A DNA stretch of 64,000 nt from Rubricoccus sp963708165 (GTDB lineage Bacteria; Bacteroidota; Rhodothermia; Rhodothermales; Rubricoccaceae), in contig OY970187.1 in NCBI GenBank assembly GCA_963708165.1, positions 2,108,001 through 2,172,000 on the forward strand, read 5' to 3'. The notes below the pieces were generated by a model. It had not been told where the DNA came from, ran no database searches, and was given only the letters and a program-made list of their open reading frames with translations. How positions within the stretch are numbered: position 1 is the first letter of the stretch; the number at the start of each line of letters is the position of its first letter. Of the stretch, positions 39,392-47,419 are shown in pieces. The position numbers and the translations under genes were made by a program.

Positions 39392-39703
39392 GAGGGCACG
39401 GGGAAGGTGTCGGCGGAAGATGAGCCGGGCCGCGTGCCTGTTCAAGAGGCGGAGCGCGCGCGCGGCATTGAGCTTTGGTGCCGCAGAATGTCGCGCCGAT
39501 GTGCCTCTCGCCAGGGGCATAGGGCGTGGAGACGGTCGGCCTCTGGCGGATGTGCCTCTGGCGCAGGGCCCCCGCACGGCGCGCGAGACCTCTTGCCATC
39601 CCGTGTTCTACGCCTCTGCGCCACCGGCCTCTGGCGCCAGAGGCGTAGGGAGCGAGAGGCGTAAAGCGCTGGAACGTCCGAGGGTGGGCGCCGTGTACCA
39701 TCC
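39392..39703. other. Gene-free divergent region
   Basis: 312 bases between the BON-OmpA gene (minus) and the lipid-kinase gene (plus). Several decamers and variants (CCTCTCGCCAGGGGC near 39506, CCTCTGGCGCAGGGC near 39555), and the palindrome at 39627-39644. Confidence 0.6.
39627..39644. repeat. Decamer palindrome GCCTCTGGCGCCAGAGGC
   Basis: Perfect palindrome 59 bases upstream of the lipid-kinase start. Confidence 0.9.
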
Positions 39704-40612
39704 ATGCACGTCCTCCTCAACATCCACGCGGGCGGCGACGCAGACCTCACGCGGCAGGCCATCCAACTCTACCCCGACGCGACGCTCGTCGAGGCCGAGG
39801 ACCTGACGGACGCCGCCGAACAGGCTGCGCGCGCGGGCGCCGGGCTCGTCGTCGCCGCCGGGGGCGACGGGACCGTGCACGCCGTCGCCAACGGGCTCAT
39901 GCGCGTGGGGGCCTCTGGCGACGAGCGGCCCGCGCTCGGCGTGCTGCCGATGGGTACGGGCAACGACTTCGCACGCACCCTCGCAATCCCTCGGGGCGCA
40001 CTGACCGCCGATACGCTCGATGTGCTCGCGACCGGCGAGCGCCGCGCGCTCGATCTCATCCACGTCGGCTGCACGTCGGCGGGCGAGTGCTACGCCGTCA
40101 ACGCGTGCTCGGGCGGGTTTACGGGCCAGATCGACGAGGAGATGACGCCCGAACTCAAAGCCGCGTGGGGGCCTCTGGCGTACGCCATCGGCACGGCGCG
40201 TGCGCTGCCAGGCATCGAGCACTACGACGCGACGGTCTCGTGGGACGACGGCGAGCCGGAGCGCGTGCACGCGTTTAACGTGGTCGTCGCCAACGGCCGC
40301 ACCATCGGTGGGGGCACGCCCATCGCGCCACACGCCAACCCCGAAGACGGTCTCTTGGACGTGGTGGTGATGCGCAAAGGCGACGCGCTGGACCTCGCGC
40401 GCGTGACGGCCAAGGCGTACACCTTGCAGGATTACACGACGGACCGCAAGATTCTGCACCGCCGTGTGCGCCGGGTCGTGGTCGCCTCGGAGCCGGGCAT
40501 GCTCTTCAACGTGGACGGCGAGACGTTCACACGCGAGACGGTCACCTTCGAGGCCGTGCCCGGCGCCCTGCGCGTCGTCGTCGGGCCGGGATACACCGCC
40601 ATCCCGGCCTGA
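39704..40612 (+). CDS. Diacylglycerol-kinase-family lipid kinase
   Basis: 302 residues of the DagK/YegS/BmrU family, which phosphorylate diacylglycerol, sphingoid or related lipids with ATP. The nucleotide loop reads VVAAGGDGTVHAVANGL; LGVLPMGTGNDFARTLAI is the second hallmark, and the C-terminal beta domain carries GGGTPIAPHANPEDGLLDVV and NVDGETF. Lipid substrate cannot be told from sequence. The protein appears to be full length. Confidence 0.92.
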   Translation: MHVLLNIHAGGDADLTRQAIQLYPDATLVEAEDLTDAAEQAARAGAGLVVAAGGDGTVHAVANGLMRVGASGDERPALGVLPMGTGNDFARTLAIPRGALTADTLDVLATGERRALDLIHVGCTSAGECYAVNACSGGFTGQIDEEMTPELKAAWGPLAYAIGTARALPGIEHYDATVSWDDGEPERVHAFNVVVANGRTIGGGTPIAPHANPEDGLLDVVVMRKGDALDLARVTAKAYTLQDYTTDRKILHRRVRRVVVASEPGMLFNVDGETFTRETVTFEAVPGALRVVVGPGYTAIPA

Positions 40613-40749
40613 GCGCCAGAGGCCTGAGCGCCCCCCGTCCGGCGCAGGCGCTGGCCTCTGGCGAGACCAAACTAGCGGAGCACCCGCCCGCGGTGGACAC
40701 GCCTGCGCCAGAGGCGTAACCTGCGCGCAGGCCCCCCGTTTGAGACGCC

Positions 40750-41313
40750 ATGACCGAATCCGCCGCCCGAAAGAAAGCCAAGCGCGAAGCCGCGTTTTAC
40801 CGCAACCTCGCGTCGTACGTGCTGGTGAACGCGTTTCTCGTCGCGCTCAACCTTCTCACGTCGCCCGGCAACTTCTGGGCGATCTGGCCCCTCTTGGGCT
40901 GGGGCATCGGCGTGGTGAGCCAGGCGTTCGGCGTCTTCGGCGACCGCGCCTCTGGCGGATGGCAGGAGCGCCGCGTGCAAGAACTGATGGGCGCCGAGGC
41001 CAGCGAAGCGCGTCTGCGCGAGCTCCTGGACGAAAGCCTGGACGAGCGCGCGATCCCGGCGGGCGTGCCGCAAGACACCTCGCGGCTGCAGCGCCGCATC
41101 GAGCATCTGGAGGCCATCGTGACCAGCCGGGACTGGGATGAGATTCGCCGCGATGCGCCAGAGGCCTCTGGCGTGCCTGTGCCCACCCCGGCGGCGCCCC
41201 GGGCCGCCCCGCCACTGGCGCCCGCGCCGCCACTGGCGGACCTGCTGAACGGCGAATCGGCGGAGGACGCGCCCGAGGACCGCGCTGCCCGTCTCGCGCG
41301 CCGGGTGCGCTAA
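40750..41313 (+). CDS. 2TM-domain protein
   Basis: 187 residues. N-terminal 2TM domain (basic helix ARKKAKREAAFYRNLASYV, two membrane segments around NAFLVALNLLTS and FWAIWPLLGWGIGVVSQ), a soluble helical part (LMGAEASEARLRELLDE; RLQRRIEHLEAIVTSRDW) and a Pro/Ala-rich tail that is partly decamer-encoded. 2TM domains often sit at the end of bacterial histidine kinases; here it is stand-alone. Function unknown. Confidence 0.85.
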   Translation: MTESAARKKAKREAAFYRNLASYVLVNAFLVALNLLTSPGNFWAIWPLLGWGIGVVSQAFGVFGDRASGGWQERRVQELMGAEASEARLRELLDESLDERAIPAGVPQDTSRLQRRIEHLEAIVTSRDWDEIRRDAPEASGVPVPTPAAPRAAPPLAPAPPLADLLNGESAEDAPEDRAARLARRVR

Positions 41314-41373
41314 TCGCCGAGCGGGGAATCTGAGGTGCCCCTGGCGGGTACGAGGCGCGCTATCCTCTCTGCC

Positions 41374-43110
41374 GTGCTCCGTCTCCTCTTCCTCGCGCTG
41401 TTCGCCGCCGTCTCGGCCCAGGCGCAGCCCGTCCCCGCCGACTCCTCCGCCACCCCCGCCGACTCGTCGGTGGCGCCAGAGGCCGATCCGTTTGCGAACG
41501 CCCTCGCGTCGGTCCGCAGCGGCCCGTTTGAGCCTCTGGCGGCACCGCTCACGGGCGTGGTGTGGGCCGCACCGGATTCTGTCGAGGCCGCCATCGACGA
41601 CCTCGTCGCGATGCGGCAGGCGGGCGTGCGCGCCGTGCGCACCGGGTTGCTGCCCGGCCGCGTGCTGGGCGCCGCCGACCGGCTGGGCATCGCCGTGGCG
41701 CAGGAACTGCCCATCGCGGACCTCCCGGCCGAGCGGCTGATCGCCTCGCTCCCGCAAGCGGAGGCGCGCTTTGCCCGAGCGCTCGATCTCGCCCGACAGC
41801 ACCCGTCGGCGCGCTTGTTCATCCTCGCCAGAGGCGTCGACACGAGCGACCTGCGGGCGCGCCCGTACTTCGAGCGCCTGAGCGCGCTCGCCCGCGAGCG
41901 CGGCCCCGAGGGCACGCGCACGGCCTACCTCACGCGCTTCGTCGACGACGACCGCGCCGCCGATGCCGTCGACCTCGTCTTGCTCGACGCCAGAGGCACC
42001 GATCCTCTGGCGCTTCTGCGCCGCTGGCGTGCGCGCCACGACACGCCCGTCGGGCTGGGCGCGTGGGGCATGGGCGTCGCGCCCGGCCGCGAGGGCGGGT
42101 GGCGCCGCGCCGGAACCGAGGCGCACCAGGCCCGCACAGCCGAGCGCACGCTGGACGCACTCCTGACGATGGACGCGCCGCCAGAGGCGGCCTTTCTCTC
42201 GCGCTGGCGCGACCGCGAGGAGCGCGGCGTCCGCGCCGAGGTCGCCGGGCTGCGCTACGGCTTGCAGGACGCTGAGGGCGTCCGCCGCCCGGCCATGAGC
42301 GTGGCCTCTGGCGTGTTCACCGGCCGCCAGCGCGTGTTCGCCTTCGATGCGGGCGACGCCAGCCGCGCCAGAGGCTCGGGGCTGCTCGTGCTGCTGGGCT
42401 GGGCGCTCGCGCTCGGGCTGGGCGCGCTTCTCGCCGCCTCGCCGCGCCTGGGCGGGCTCGTACCGCAGTACTTCGGGCGCCGCGATCTCTACCGCGAGGC
42501 GATCCAAAAAGGCTACGGGCTTTCGGGCGGCGTCACAGCAGGTCTCGCGGCGTTTCTCTCGCTCGCGGTAGGACTCGTGCTCGCGACCGTCGTCCGCGCC
42601 TTTGGCGCCACAGACGCGCTCGCAGTCGCCACGGCGGGCTGGGAAGCAGACGCGCAAAGCCGTCTGGCAGACTTGCTGGGCTCGGCGGCACTGTTGGGAC
42701 TCCTCCTCGCGGTCGTGTACGCGGCGTGGCTGCTGTTTAACGTCGTCTGGGTGGGCATCCTCGCCGGGCGCCGCCGCCGGTTGCGCACGGTCCAGGCGCT
42801 CTCGCTCGTCGTGTGGACGCGCTGGCCGTGGCTGCTGCTGCTCATCGGCGCGATGGCCGTGGCCTCGCTCTCCGGCCCCGCCGCAGGCCCCTGGGCCGCG
42901 ACGCTGCTGGTGCTCGCGCTCGTCATCGAGTCTATCGCGGCCTACCGCACAATGGTCGACCTGACCTATGTCGGCGCGGTCTCGCCGGCGCGGGCGCTCG
43001 GCATCGGCTTCGCGTTCCCGTTTCTGCTGCTGCTCATCGCCGCGGTCGCGTTTTTGATCAGCGCGGGTGCAGAGCTGGGCTTTCTCTGGCACCTCGCCGT
43101 GCGCTCCTAG
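41374..43110 (+). CDS. Membrane protein with extracellular TIM-barrel-like glycosidase fold
   Basis: 578 residues from GTG 41374 (LRLLFLALFAAVSAQAQ is a good signal peptide); GTG 41335 would add 13 residues. The N-terminal 300 residues resemble the barrel of family 2-type glycosidases (VVWAAPDSVEAAIDDLVAMR, AGVRAVRTGLLPGRVLGAAD, LARQHPSARLFILARG), but I see no clear catalytic Glu pair. The second half has five or six membrane helices (LLVLLGWALALGLGALLAA; GLAAFLSLAVGLVLATVV; LLLLIGAMAVASLSG and others). The combination is unusual; the barrel may be a binding module. Family not firmly recognised. Confidence 0.75.
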   Translation: MLRLLFLALFAAVSAQAQPVPADSSATPADSSVAPEADPFANALASVRSGPFEPLAAPLTGVVWAAPDSVEAAIDDLVAMRQAGVRAVRTGLLPGRVLGAADRLGIAVAQELPIADLPAERLIASLPQAEARFARALDLARQHPSARLFILARGVDTSDLRARPYFERLSALARERGPEGTRTAYLTRFVDDDRAADAVDLVLLDARGTDPLALLRRWRARHDTPVGLGAWGMGVAPGREGGWRRAGTEAHQARTAERTLDALLTMDAPPEAAFLSRWRDREERGVRAEVAGLRYGLQDAEGVRRPAMSVASGVFTGRQRVFAFDAGDASRARGSGLLVLLGWALALGLGALLAASPRLGGLVPQYFGRRDLYREAIQKGYGLSGGVTAGLAAFLSLAVGLVLATVVRAFGATDALAVATAGWEADAQSRLADLLGSAALLGLLLAVVYAAWLLFNVVWVGILAGRRRRLRTVQALSLVVWTRWPWLLLLIGAMAVASLSGPAAGPWAATLLVLALVIESIAAYRTMVDLTYVGAVSPARALGIGFAFPFLLLLIAAVAFLISAGAELGFLWHLAVRS

Positions 43111-43116
43111 CACGCT

Positions 43117-43134
43117 CGCCAGAGGCCTCTGGCG
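43117..43134. repeat. Decamer inverted pair just after the TIM/TM gene
   Basis: CGCCAGAGGCCTCTGGCG, 6 bases beyond the stop. Confidence 0.9.
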
Positions 43135-43256
43135 CGGCCCGTTAGCAGGCGAGAGCCTCTGGCGCTTTCGGTGACGCGCGGGCCGCCAGAGGCGAATGAG
43201 AGCGAGGCGAGAGAGGGCCGGAGCGTAGCTTGAGCGTCCGCCCCGACGTATCCCAC

Positions 43257-43550
43257 GTGTCCAAATCTCATACGCCTCAGCCCATCGGCAACCTGCTCGG
43301 CGCCCTTTTCCAGGAGCGCGGCTACCGGCAGAAGATCGACGAGTCGCGGGCGGTGGATGCGTGGCCGCGCGTGGCCGTCGCGGGCGCGCTCCGCGCCACC
43401 GAGAGCGCGTGGATGCGCGAAGGCGTGCTGACCATCAAGCTGCGCAGTTCGGCGTGGCGGCACACGCTGCACCTTCAGCGCGAAGACTGGCGCCAGAAGA
43501 TCAACGAGCATCTGGGCCGCGAGGTCGTGCGCGAGATCGTTTTTCGATAG
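43257..43550 (+). CDS. DUF721 / DciA-like protein
   Basis: 97 residues from GTG 43257 (SKSHTPQPIGNLLGALFQER); a TTG at 43230 is an alternative. The DUF721 core has VDAWPRVAVAGALRATESAW, EGVLTIKLRSSAWRHTLHLQ, and KINEHLGREVVREIVF. DciA loads the replicative helicase DnaB in bacteria that lack DnaC; many Bacteroidota members are this short. The helicase link is from family knowledge, not from context here. Confidence 0.85.
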   Translation: MSKSHTPQPIGNLLGALFQERGYRQKIDESRAVDAWPRVAVAGALRATESAWMREGVLTIKLRSSAWRHTLHLQREDWRQKINEHLGREVVREIVFR

Positions 43551-43590
43551 CGCCCGCCAGAGGCCACGCGTATTCCGCCTCTGGCGATCC

Positions 43591-43914
43591 ATGACGCCGA
43601 TCCACCTCCGCCAACTCGGGCAGTACGACGCCAGCTTTGAGGCCTCGGTAGACGCCAGAGGCCTCTGGCGCGTCGAGGGCGGCAGCTACGTCACGCGCGG
43701 CGTGCGCGAAGGCCGCCTCTCGCGCACACAGCAGGCGCGCCTTCAGACTCTGGCCGAGACCGTCGACCTGGGCGCTGCCCACGCCGTTCCTGATGGTGCT
43801 AGAGGCTTCACCTCGACGCTAGAGGTCGGCAGGCGAACGCTGGAGTGGTGGGGCCCACCGCCGACGGCCCCGTTGCGGGCCCTGGCGGGCGCACTGGCCG
43901 CGCTCGGCGCCTGA
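43591..43914 (+). CDS. Small uncharacterised protein
   Basis: 107 residues: a beta-rich start (IHLRQLGQYDASFEASVDA), SRTQQARLQTLAETVDL helix, then FTSTLEVGRRTLEWWGPPPT and a short final helix. The layout resembles small protease-inhibitor-like or 'emfourin'-type beta proteins, but I do not identify a family. A decamer inverted pair lies inside the reading frame (DARGLWRVEGG). Confidence 0.7.
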   Translation: MTPIHLRQLGQYDASFEASVDARGLWRVEGGSYVTRGVREGRLSRTQQARLQTLAETVDLGAAHAVPDGARGFTSTLEVGRRTLEWWGPPPTAPLRALAGALAALGA

Positions 43915-43925
43915 ACCTTCGCTCA

Positions 43926-43945
43926 GGCCTCTGGCGCCAGAGGCC
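43926..43945. repeat. 20-base decamer palindrome
   Basis: GGCCTCTGGCGCCAGAGGCC between the small protein and the kinase gene. Confidence 0.9.
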
Positions 43946-43983
43946 TGGGAACGCGATACTTGAGGGCCCCACTGCTTCGCGCC

Positions 43984-46637
43984 ATGTCCGCCGATCTCGC
44001 CACGACTCTTCTCCGCCAGAGGCGCTCGCTGGAGATCGTCGGCGAGGCGTACGACGTGCCTCTGCCTCAGCGCGAGGCGTTTCTGACCGAGGCGTGCGCA
44101 GGCGACGTGGCGCTACGCCGGGCCGTGGACGGGCTCCTGGCGGTCGGCGACACGGACAACTTTCTGGACGGCGGCATGATGGGCGTGCTCGACGCCAACC
44201 CGCCGCCCGCCGAAGACGTGGGCGGCTACCGCGTCGTGGGGGAGTTGGGCCGCGGCGGCATGGGCGTGGTCTACGCCGCCGAGCGCGTGGACGGCACGTT
44301 CGAGAAAACCGTCGCGCTCAAACTCGTGCAGGCGGCCAAAGCCTCGCCCGAGACGGTCCGCCGCTTCGAGCGCGAGCGCCGCGTGCTCGCGCGCCTGGAC
44401 CATCCCGGCATCGCGCGGCTCCTGGACGGCGGCCTCACGCCTGACGGCCGCCCGTACTTCATCATGGAGCGCGTCGACGGCCAGCCGCTCACCACCTACG
44501 CCGACGCCAGAGGCCTCGACCTGACAGCCCGCCTCCGCCTCTTTCTCGACGTGTGCGACGCCGTCGCGAGCGCGCACCGCCTGCTCATCGTCCACCGCGA
44601 CCTCAAGCCGAGCAACATCCTCGTCGCCTCTGGCGAGGCGGGTTCCGAGTTCCGGGTTCCGAGTGCGCTTCGCGGGCCTGACGGCTCCGGGTTGAGCGCT
44701 GGCCCTGCCAACGCATCTAGCTCTGGCGCCAGAGGCGAGTCTGCCCATCCCTCCACATCCCGCATCCCGCATCCCTCTTCCCCTCGCGTCAAACTCCTCG
44801 ACTTCGGCATCGCCAAGGCGCTGGACGAAGACGACGAAGACGTGCTGACCCGCACCGGCGGCGCGCTCACGCCCGCTTACGCCGCGCCCGAGCAGGTCAG
44901 CGGCGAGCCGATCACCGCCTCGACGGACGTGTATGCGCTCGGCGTGATCCTCTACGAACTGCTCGTCGGGCGGCGGCCCTACTCGTTTCCCAACGCCGCG
45001 CTGGCCGAGGTGGCGCGCGTCGTGCGCGAGGCCGAGCCGACGCGGCCCAGCGATGCCGCCTCTGGCGAGATCGAGAATGCGGAGAGCACGAAGACGTACA
45101 GGCCTCTGGCGCCAGAGGCGACCTCTGGGCCGCGCCTCCCGCGCGCCTCCGCGGCGACCTCGACGCCATCATCCTGACCGCGCTCCGCAAAGAGCCCGAG
45201 CGCCGCTACGCGAGCGCCGCCGCTCTCGCCGACGACCTCCGCCGCCACCTGGACGGCCGCCCCGTCACGGCCCGTGGCGACGCGCTGAGCTACCGCGCCT
45301 CGCGGTTCGTGCGGCGGCACCGGCTGGCGGTCGGAGCTGGGGGTGCGTTGCTGCTCGCGCTCCTGGCAGGCGTAGGCGCTGTGCTGTGGCAGTCGCAGAA
45401 GACCGCGCAAGAGGCCGAGCGCGCCAACGCCACGCTGGAGTACGTGCTGGGCATGTTCGAGGCGGTCGACCCCGTTGAACTGGAGGGCGGCGATTTGGCG
45501 CCAGAGGCGCTTCTCGCGCCAGGCCTGCGCCGCGCGGCCGCATTGGACGGCCAGCCGCTCGTGCAGGCGTCGCTGATGGAAGGTCTGGGCCGCCTGGGCG
45601 TCAGCCTGGGCCTGTTTCCCACCGCGGACTCGCTGCTCACGCGTGCCGTCGAGATCCGCTCGCGCGAGCAAGGGCCAAACCACCGCGACCTGGGCCGCCC
45701 GCTGACGCTGCTCGTCCACTCGCTTACCGCCGAGCGGCGCTACGACGCCGCCGTCGCCAGAGGCGAGGAGGCCGTGCGCGTGCTGGCCTCTGGCGGCAAC
45801 GCGCTCGCCGAGGCGCAGATCGCACTCGCCGAGGTGTACTACCGCCAGAACGAAGCCGCCCGCGCGGCGGCGCTGTACCGCTCCGCGCGCCGCCACGCGA
45901 CGGAGCCCGCCGCGCGCACCCAGGCGCTGCTGGGACTCGCCACGCAAATGTCCGAGCTCGACAGCTTGGACGCCGCGCTGCCGCTCTTCCGCGCCGCCAC
46001 CCGCGACGCCCGCGACGCCTTCGGCCCCACCGACCCTCGCACCGCCGACGCGCTCTACGACTACGCCGACGCGCTCCAAATGAGCGGCGACGACGCGCGC
46101 GCCAGAGGCATACACGAGCAGGCGCTCGCGGTCTACGAGCAGGTCTACGGCCGCGGCGACTACCGCACCGGCCGCAGCCTCTACACGCTCGCCGTGCTCC
46201 TCAACGCGAGCGATCCGCCAGAGGCCGAGCGCTACTACCGTGACGCGCTCACCGCCTACGAAGCCTCGGCGCTGGAGGACGATCACCTCTGGCGCGAATA
46301 CGCCCGCGTTGGCCTGGGCGGCCTGCTGCTCAACACCGGCCGGCCGGCCGAGGCGCTGCCATTGCTAGAGTCTGGCGAGCAGCTCTTCGCCGCCCAACTC
46401 GGCGCCGACGACTCCCGCACAGTCAGCGCACGCGCCAAGCGGGGCCGTGCGCTCGTCGAGATGGGCCAGACCGCCTCTGGCGTGCGCGTGCTGCAGCGCG
46501 TGGAGGCCCGGTTGGCCGAGACCGAGCCCGAGAACCCGATGCGAGCGCCTCTGCTGGACTACCTCGAAGCCACGCTCACCCGCGCCGGGCGAACCGCCGA
46601 GGCGCGCGTTGCGGCACGAACCCGCGCGGCGCTTTAA
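43984..46637 (+). CDS. Ser/Thr protein kinase with TM segment and TPR-like sensor (frameshifted, with insertion)
   Basis: About 884 codons. Kinase: ELGRGGMGVVYAA, VALKLV, VHRDLKPSNILV, VKLLDFGIAK, YAAPEQVSG, TDVYALGVILYELL. One membrane helix (LAVGAGGALLLALLAGVGAVLW), then a C-terminal extracytoplasmic TPR-like part (residues 530-880). Two oddities. First, about 50 residues of low complexity (44630-44790) separate the catalytic loop from the DFG loop and are rich in decamer and CATCCC-repeat sequence. Second, the frame changes between about 45040 and 45120: the kinase frame stops at 45177, while LRGDLDAIILTALRKEPERR is read in the frame that ends at 46637. One base appears missing. Family and order match the large Planctomycete/Rhodothermota STPK-TPR group. 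Confidence 0.85.
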
Positions 46638-46643
46638 ACAGAT

Positions 46644-46673
46644 GCGGGGCCGAGCCCAACGGCCCGGCCCCGC
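46644..46673 (+). terminator. GC-rich hairpin after the kinase gene
   Basis: GCGGGGCCG / CGGCCCCGC, nine perfect pairs with a 12-base loop, 7 bases after the stop. No T-run. Confidence 0.55.
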
Positions 46674-46685
46674 GGGGCACTCTGT

Positions 46686-46703
46686 CGCCAGAGGCCTCTG
46701 GCG
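46686..46703. terminator. Decamer inverted pair at the 3' end of two convergent genes
   Basis: CGCCAGAGGCCTCTGGCG ends one base before the stop codon of the minus-strand gene at 46705. Confidence 0.55.
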
Positions 46704-46704
46704 G

Positions 46705-47268
46705 TTAGCGCGGCATGTCCGCGATAAACCCGCCGGGGATCTTGTGCCAGTCCAGGTCGCGCGGCACCTCCACCGGGCGGACGCTCTCCGGCACGAAGGG
46801 CTTCCAAACATCAGGCCCGACGTTGAAATCTGGCGGCGGCGGCGGTGGGCACTTCAGGACGATCTGCCCGCGGACGGCGAACGCGGTCACGAACTCGGCT
46901 TTCGCGGTCTGACTGCGGGAGTCGGTCGCGAAGAAGGGGCGCTCGTTGCATTTGTCCCCGCCCTTTGGCGGAGGAAACACGAGTGCGGCCTCTTCTGACG
47001 GGAACGCGTCATAGCCGACGCGCGAGAGGGCTGCGCCCACAGAGTACGCGTCTGCAGCGCTCATCTCGATCCGCTGCCCGTCGATGTGGAGCACCACATA
47101 CTTTCCGGCCGTTTCGACGGCCATCGTTTCGGAGATGGGATGGACGTTCTCGCTGCTCTTGGACGATATGGAGGCTAGCGGAACGGCGCCGCTGGCGCCA
47201 GAGGCAGGAGCGCCGGTGTCGCACGCAGCGACAGCGAAGGCGAGGACGAGAATAGAAAGTCGGGTCAT
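46705..47268 (-). CDS. Uncharacterised lipoprotein
   Basis: 187 residues. Lipoprotein signal LSILVLAFAVAACDTG with the Cys at position 16. The mature part is a single small domain (GKYVVLHIDGQRIEMSAADA; FPPPKGGDKCNERPFFATD) with two later Cys and a run of six prolines. No family recognised. Base composition is a little lower in GC than the flanks. It is convergent with the kinase gene. Confidence 0.75.
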   Translation of the reverse strand: MTRLSILVLAFAVAACDTGAPASGASGAVPLASISSKSSENVHPISETMAVETAGKYVVLHIDGQRIEMSAADAYSVGAALSRVGYDAFPSEEAALVFPPPKGGDKCNERPFFATDSRSQTAKAEFVTAFAVRGQIVLKCPPPPPPDFNVGPDVWKPFVPESVRPVEVPRDLDWHKIPGGFIADMPR

Positions 47269-47390
47269 CAGGAACGTGCGGTGTGGGGCTGCCTCTCTAT
47301 ACCTGAGACCGGCGCTGAAGCCGTCACACCGGGCGCGACTTTATCTGCACGCCTCGCTACCGCCCTACCTCGCGACCCGCAGCCCTGCCG

Positions 47391-47408
47391 CGCCAGAGGC
47401 CTCTGGCG
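47391..47408. terminator. Decamer inverted pair 11 bases after the TonB-receptor stop
   Basis: CGCCAGAGGCCTCTGGCG downstream (minus strand) of the receptor gene. Confidence 0.5.
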
Positions 47409-47419
47409 CGGCGCTCTCG

